The notes beneath the pieces are model-generated. The model was not told the origin of the DNA. It searched no databases and saw nothing but the letters and a program-made list of their open reading frames with translations. The position numbers and the translations under genes were made by a program. Shown piece by piece: positions 20,541-24,727 of a stretch of 24,727 nucleotides of DNA. Position 1 is the stretch's first letter. Each line of letters starts with the position of its first letter. The stretch comes from UBA4416 sp046594225 (GTDB taxonomy: Bacteria > Bacteroidota > Bacteroidia > B-17B0 > Aurantibacillaceae): NCBI GenBank assembly GCA_046594225.1, contig JBKJPW010000039.1:1-24727 (forward strand). Reading direction: 5' to 3'.

Positions 20541-22154
20541 ATGAACGAAATTGGATTAAAAGCACAAGATGCTTCTGTTGCCCAATTAGGCTTAGCAAAT
20601 GTTGAAATGGCTTATTGGAACTTGCATCCATCAGAACTAGTTGAAGAAACGATTGTTCGCGGACAAGGTGTATTAACTGATGTTGGCGCTTTAGCTATTG
20701 ATACTGGAGAATTTACGGGTCGCTCTCCTAAAGATAAATTTGTTGTATACGACGAAAATACCAAAGATAGCGTTTGGTGGGGAGATGTTAACAACCGTTT
20801 TGAAGCTGATAAATTTGATGCTTTACATAACCGTATGTTAGCATATTTAGGTAATAAAGAAATTTGGGTAAGAGATGCTTATGCTTGTGCTGACCCAACT
20901 TATAGAATTAATATCCGTGTTGTAAACGAATATCCTTGGAGTAATTTATTTGCTTCTAACTTATTCTTACGTCCAACAACTGAAGAAATCAAAACCTTTA
21001 AACACGACTGGGTTATTATTAACGCACCAGGTTTTATGGCGGATCCTAAAATTGATGGGACTCGTCAACATAACTTTGCGATTATCAACTTCACTAAAAA
21101 AACGATTTTAATTGGTGGAACTGGTTATACTGGCGAAATTAAAAAATCAATTTTTGCAGTATTAAACTATATTTTACCACATGAGAAAAAAGTGCTTTCT
21201 ATGCACTGTTCTGCTAATATTGGTAAAGATGGCGATACTGCTATTTTCTTTGGTTTATCTGGAACCGGAAAAACAACTTTATCTGCTGATCCTAACCGTA
21301 AATTAATTGGTGATGATGAGCATGGCTGGGCTGATAAATCTGTATTTAACTTTGAAGGTGGTTGCTATGCGAAATGTGTAGATTTAACTGCTGAAAAAGA
21401 GCCTCAGATTTTTAATGCCATCAAATTTGGTTCATTATTAGAGAACATAAATTATTACGAAGGAACAACAACTGTTAACTACGCTGATATCTCTCGTACA
21501 GAAAATACTCGTGTAAGTTATCCGTCAAACTATATTGATAATGCTGTTGAACCAGCAGTTGGGGATATTCCTAAAAATATTTTCTTTTTAACCTGTGATG
21601 CTTTTGGTGTTTTACCTCCAATCTCTAAGTTAAATACTGGTCAAGCCATGTATAACTTCATTAGTGGTTACACCGCTAAAGTTGCTGGAACTGAAATGGG
21701 AATTACTGAACCTACAACTACTTTCTCTGCTTGTTTTGGTAAAGCGTTTTTACCTTTACACCCAACAAAATATGCTGAGTTATTAGGTGAGAAATTAAAG
21801 AAACACAATGTAAACGTTTGGTTATTAAATACTGGATGGGTTGGCGGAAGCTATGGAGTTGGAAGCCGTATTAAATTATCTTACACGCGTGCTTTAATTA
21901 CAGCTGCATTAAGTGGCGAATTAGATAAAGTAGAATTTGGTACTACGCCTTATTTTGGTTTAAAATTCCCTAAATCTTGTACAGGAGTTCCTGCAGATAT
22001 TTTAGAACCGCAAAATGCATGGAAAGACAAAGATGCTTTCAGTAAAACAGCTCAAAATTTAGCAGGTCAATTCGTTAAAAACTTTGAGCAGTATGCATCA
22101 GCAGCTAACGAAGAGATTTTAGCAGCGGCTCCTAAAGTAGCTATTGAAGCTTAA
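20541..22154 (+). CDS. pckA: Phosphoenolpyruvate carboxykinase (ATP)
   Basis: PckA converts oxaloacetate and ATP to phosphoenolpyruvate and CO2, the entry to gluconeogenesis. The 537-residue chain is full length. Visible motifs are the substrate-binding block GEFTGRSPKDKFVV (Arg), KKSIFAVLNYILP, the Walker A kinase loop GLSGTGKTTLS (~238-248), the metal-binding region LIGDDEHGW, and the adenine-side FLTCDAFGVLPP. GGSYGVGSRI is present as in ATP-dependent members. The codons are those of a highly expressed gene (frequent TTA, AAC and GGT), unlike the accessory genes at the left end. It has its own promoter box and a strong terminator, so it is monocistronic. The product, PEP, is also the donor used by MurA, but nothing in the sequence links their control. 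Confidence 0.98.
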   Translation: MNEIGLKAQDASVAQLGLANVEMAYWNLHPSELVEETIVRGQGVLTDVGALAIDTGEFTGRSPKDKFVVYDENTKDSVWWGDVNNRFEADKFDALHNRMLAYLGNKEIWVRDAYACADPTYRINIRVVNEYPWSNLFASNLFLRPTTEEIKTFKHDWVIINAPGFMADPKIDGTRQHNFAIINFTKKTILIGGTGYTGEIKKSIFAVLNYILPHEKKVLSMHCSANIGKDGDTAIFFGLSGTGKTTLSADPNRKLIGDDEHGWADKSVFNFEGGCYAKCVDLTAEKEPQIFNAIKFGSLLENINYYEGTTTVNYADISRTENTRVSYPSNYIDNAVEPAVGDIPKNIFFLTCDAFGVLPPISKLNTGQAMYNFISGYTAKVAGTEMGITEPTTTFSACFGKAFLPLHPTKYAELLGEKLKKHNVNVWLLNTGWVGGSYGVGSRIKLSYTRALITAALSGELDKVEFGTTPYFGLKFPKSCTGVPADILEPQNAWKDKDAFSKTAQNLAGQFVKNFEQYASAANEEILAAAPKVAIEA

Positions 22155-22172
22155 TAATTTTTAATTATAATT

Positions 22173-22207
22173 ACAAAGCCCTTCATGAAATTCATGAGGG
22201 GCTTTGT
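22173..22207. terminator. Terminator of pckA
   Basis: A 15-bp stem (22173-22187 with 22193-22207, one GU pair) with a 5-nt loop AAATT, then GTGTTTT. It ends the pckA transcript 19 nt after the stop. Confidence 0.9.
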
Positions 22208-22266
22208 GTTTTAATAATGTATCATGTTAAATACTAAGTCAAATCTGGTAGATACTAAATGACACT

Positions 22267-22295
22267 TTGTGTATTTATTCATAAAGGTAGTTTTG
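22267..22295 (+). promoter_or_regulatory. Promoter of the large T9SS protein gene
   Basis: TTG (22267-22269) and TAGTTTTG (22288-22295) with an 18-nt spacer, a full match to the Bacteroidota consensus. The ATG follows 21 nt later. Confidence 0.6.
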
Positions 22296-22316
22296 CTAAA
22301 ATTTAAAAAAAACCTT

Positions 22317-24727
22317 ATGAAAAAAATCTTTTTACTACTTTCTCTAATCGTATCCACTTTTATTAATGCGCAATGTTATAATGGTAATATTACATTACTT
22401 ACTCAACAAGACATTGATAATTTTTCGATAAATTATCCTGGAGTGAATTGTATAAATGGTACTTTAATTGTTGGAGATCAAAACGGAAATTGTAATATTA
22501 CAAACGTTGATGCATTACAGTCCTTAGTTTCTATTACAAATTTCAGATTTTTTAAAACTCAAATTCAAAATTTAACTGGTTTTAATAATTTAACTAGCTG
22601 TTCGTTTTTCCAATTATGGAATAACAATGCTCTACAATCATTTTCTGGTTTCAACAACATTACTTCTTTAGATAACCTAAACATTGAAGGAAGCAATACT
22701 CTTAACACAATAAATAGCTTACAAAATCTTCAAACATTAGGAAACTTATTTATTGGAAATTGCTCTTTAAATTCAATTACATTACCAGAGCTAAATTCTT
22801 TAAATGATTTATTTATTGACTACTGTCCGAATATTTCAAATTTAAATGGATTGACCCAATTAGTCTCATTAAATAATTTAACTATAAGAGGTAGTTTACA
22901 TAATTTCAATTTCTCAAATTATTCTTTTTTAAATAACATAAAAAGCTTAAGCCTACAAAGTTGTCCAAATCAATCATCTCTTTCTGGAATATCTTTTAAT
23001 CCCAATATGACCAATCTGAACATTTCTTCTTGTACTAGCATTACAAATATAAATGAGCTGAATAACGTCACAACAATTAATAATTTAAGCCTTAGTAACT
23101 TGCCAAATTTAAATAACTTGGGTGGCTTAAATAATTTAAATCAAGTTCCTAATAACTTATCTATCTATAACTGTAATTTGCAAAATCTCAATGAATTAAA
23201 TCTATTGTCATCTATTGGAACCATCAATATCACAAATAATATAGCTTTAAATAATATAAATGGATTAAATCACCCAATAACAATTACAGGATCAGTAATT
23301 ATAATGGGTAATACGATTCTATCAAACTGCGCAGCTCAAGCCATTTGTAATTATTTAGGTGTTAATGCGGCAAATGCAACCATAAGTGGTAATGCAACTG
23401 GTTGTAATTCGGTTAGCGAAGTAGCTGCTGCTTGTAACCCTGTTCCTTTAACAAAAATACGCACACAAGATTGTGGCTTGCTAACAACCACTTTCAATCA
23501 ATTATTTTATTGTAATGCAGTAAGCGGAGCTACTAATTACGAATTCAAATATCGAGATATAACAACAAATACAGTTAGCACATGGATCAGATCTAATACA
23601 GCGGCTTCTTTGGGCGATGCAGGTTTATTAGATATTAATAGAACCTATTCGGTTCGTGTTAGAGCAAAATTAAACGGTATATGGGGAAATTATGGTGATT
23701 CTTGCTTAATCCATTCACCAATTCAAGTTCCATTGACAAAAATCAGAACACAAGATTGCGGTTTGCAAACAACTACTTTTAATCAATTATACTATGCCGA
23801 TGCAGTTTCTTATGCTTCAAATTACGAATTTGAATATACTGAAACAACTACAGGTTCAGTTACTTATAAAGTTAGAACTAATAATGCTGCTTCTTTAGGT
23901 GATGCTGGTTTGCTAGAAATTAATAAAATTTATAATGTAAGAGTAAGAGCCAAAGTAGGAAATAATTGGGGAGCATTTGGTACAATCTGTCAAATTAAAT
24001 CACCTACTGTTGTTCCTGAAACAAAAATTAGAACACTTGATTGCGGTTTACAAACCACTACTTTTAATCAGTTATTCTATGCTGATGCCGTTTCATATGC
24101 AACTCAATATGAATTTGAATATACAGATATTATTACGAATACCATTACTTATAAATTAAGGATTAATTATGCAGCATCTTTAAGTGACGCCGGTTTAAAT
24201 CAGTATAACAAAATATACAATGTAAGAGTACGTGCAAAAGTTGGAAATAATTTTGGGGCGTTTGGAACTGTTTGTCAAATAAAATCACCAGTTAGTATTC
24301 CTACAACTAAAATCAAAACAACTGATTGCGGTAAAACATTTTTATTAGATTCAGATTTCTCTTGCGATGTAGTAATAAATGCTGATGCTTATGAATTCGA
24401 ATTTACTAATCCAACTAATGGAACAATTACAAATAATATAACAGCAACTGAGTATAACAATTTTTTACAAGCCGGTTTAAACTCATTTAATACAACTTAC
24501 AATGTGCGTGTTAGAGCAAAAATTAATTCTAATTGGGGGGCTTTTGGTACATCATGTCAATTAAAATCAACTTTGGCTATCTATCAGAGAATTGGTAAAA
24601 TAGATAATTCAACAGAAGACAATATACCTTCAAATATTAATATATATCCAAACCCAACAACAGATGCAGTTAACATTAATAATATAGAAGGAAATTCAAC
24701 TATTAACATATACAATGTAAACGGCCA
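22317..24727 (+). CDS. Large T9SS-secreted protein with leucine-rich/receptor-L-like region and 95-residue repeats (3' end outside window)
   Basis: An open frame of 803 complete codons from the ATG at 22317, running off the window. A signal peptide (KKIFLLLSLIVSTFINAQ) is followed, at ~20-355, by irregular leucine/asparagine-rich units. These have the form LxxLxxLxIxxCxxLxxIxGL and resemble receptor-L or bacterial LRR domains. A block with NCAAQAICNYLG and NATGCNSVSEVAAAC (~342-373) closes this part. Four repeats of 95 residues each start at residues 379, 474, 569 and 664, each with TKIRTxDCG at the start and YNVRVRAK near the end, probably Ig/fibronectin-III-like. At ~770 a type A sorting domain begins (NIYPNPTTDAVNI, STINIYNVNG), so only the last few tens of residues are missing. 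It is probably a surface adhesin or cell-surface protein; the ligand is unknown. Confidence 0.85.
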   Translation, partial: MKKIFLLLSLIVSTFINAQCYNGNITLLTQQDIDNFSINYPGVNCINGTLIVGDQNGNCNITNVDALQSLVSITNFRFFKTQIQNLTGFNNLTSCSFFQLWNNNALQSFSGFNNITSLDNLNIEGSNTLNTINSLQNLQTLGNLFIGNCSLNSITLPELNSLNDLFIDYCPNISNLNGLTQLVSLNNLTIRGSLHNFNFSNYSFLNNIKSLSLQSCPNQSSLSGISFNPNMTNLNISSCTSITNINELNNVTTINNLSLSNLPNLNNLGGLNNLNQVPNNLSIYNCNLQNLNELNLLSSIGTINITNNIALNNINGLNHPITITGSVIIMGNTILSNCAAQAICNYLGVNAANATISGNATGCNSVSEVAAACNPVPLTKIRTQDCGLLTTTFNQLFYCNAVSGATNYEFKYRDITTNTVSTWIRSNTAASLGDAGLLDINRTYSVRVRAKLNGIWGNYGDSCLIHSPIQVPLTKIRTQDCGLQTTTFNQLYYADAVSYASNYEFEYTETTTGSVTYKVRTNNAASLGDAGLLEINKIYNVRVRAKVGNNWGAFGTICQIKSPTVVPETKIRTLDCGLQTTTFNQLFYADAVSYATQYEFEYTDIITNTITYKLRINYAASLSDAGLNQYNKIYNVRVRAKVGNNFGAFGTVCQIKSPVSIPTTKIKTTDCGKTFLLDSDFSCDVVINADAYEFEFTNPTNGTITNNITATEYNNFLQAGLNSFNTTYNVRVRAKINSNWGAFGTSCQLKSTLAIYQRIGKIDNSTEDNIPSNINIYPNPTTDAVNINNIEGNSTINIYNVNG
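23451..24590 (+). repeat. Four tandem 285-bp coding repeats
   Basis: Unit starts at 23451, 23736, 24021 and 24306 are spaced exactly 285 bp, each opening with ACAAAAAT-like or ACTAAAATC sequence (TKI). Units 2 and 3 are most alike; unit 4 is the most divergent. Constant length without indels argues for whole-domain duplication kept by selection. Confidence 0.85.

Noticed and set aside
23977..24159. A 60-codon open frame inside the large T9SS gene
   Set aside because: It is out of frame within a long, clearly coding repeat region and has no features of its own.
23451..24590. CRISPR-like regular repeats
   Set aside because: The 285-bp period is protein-coding, in frame and diverged; no short identical repeats with unique spacers exist anywhere in the window.

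Overview
The window comes from an AT-rich member of the phylum Bacteroidota. The evidence is two proteins with type IX secretion (T9SS) C-terminal sorting domains, a DUF4290 gene next to murA, OmpA-C proteins with the Bacteroidota-type Cys-containing tail, DnaJ, GrpE, SmpB and PckA of Bacteroidota type, and promoters of the TTG-N(17-23)-TAnnTTTG kind. The species cannot be named from the sequence. No rRNA, tRNA, CRISPR array, transposase or integrase was seen.

Layout. 1-2670 is an accessory-looking, very AT-rich end. It holds the 3' part of a T9SS-secreted protein gene, a membrane acyltransferase gene, and a small hicB-hicA toxin-antitoxin cassette. The cassette lies between two copies of the 3' end of queA: the real end (2692-2846) and a decayed, frameshifted copy (1939-2093). 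2692-5123 (minus) carries queA and an FAD-dependent amine/amino-acid oxidase-like gene. 5196-8533 (plus) carries a secreted protein with a very long Ala/Lys/Asp/Glu repeat array and a zinc-ribbon methyltransferase. 8530-11974 (minus) carries an FAD monooxygenase with DnaJ-like zinc motifs at its N-terminus, then, after a strong terminator, grpE-dnaJ. 12268-18691 (minus) is a tight six-gene operon: DUF4290, murA, a TlpA-type thioredoxin lipoprotein, and three paralogous cell-envelope proteins. These paralogues have the order thioredoxin-like domain, small beta-sandwich, OmpA-C. 18970-22154 holds a GNAT acetyltransferase (minus), then smpB, a small lipoprotein and pckA (plus). 22317 to the end is a large T9SS-secreted repeat protein cut by the window edge.

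How the genes fit together. grpE-dnaJ is the Hsp70 co-chaperone pair. The murA operon couples the first committed step of peptidoglycan synthesis to envelope proteins predicted to hold peptidoglycan (OmpA-C) and to a periplasmic thiol oxidoreductase-like lipoprotein. The three OmpA-C proteins appear to have lost the catalytic CxxC of an ancestral thioredoxin domain. MurA carries Asp where the classical enzyme has the fosfomycin-target Cys.

The observations most worth following are the hicBA cassette bounded by duplicated queA ends, the triplicated thioredoxin-dead/OmpA family beside an intact thioredoxin gene, and the zinc-motif FAD monooxygenase beside dnaJ.
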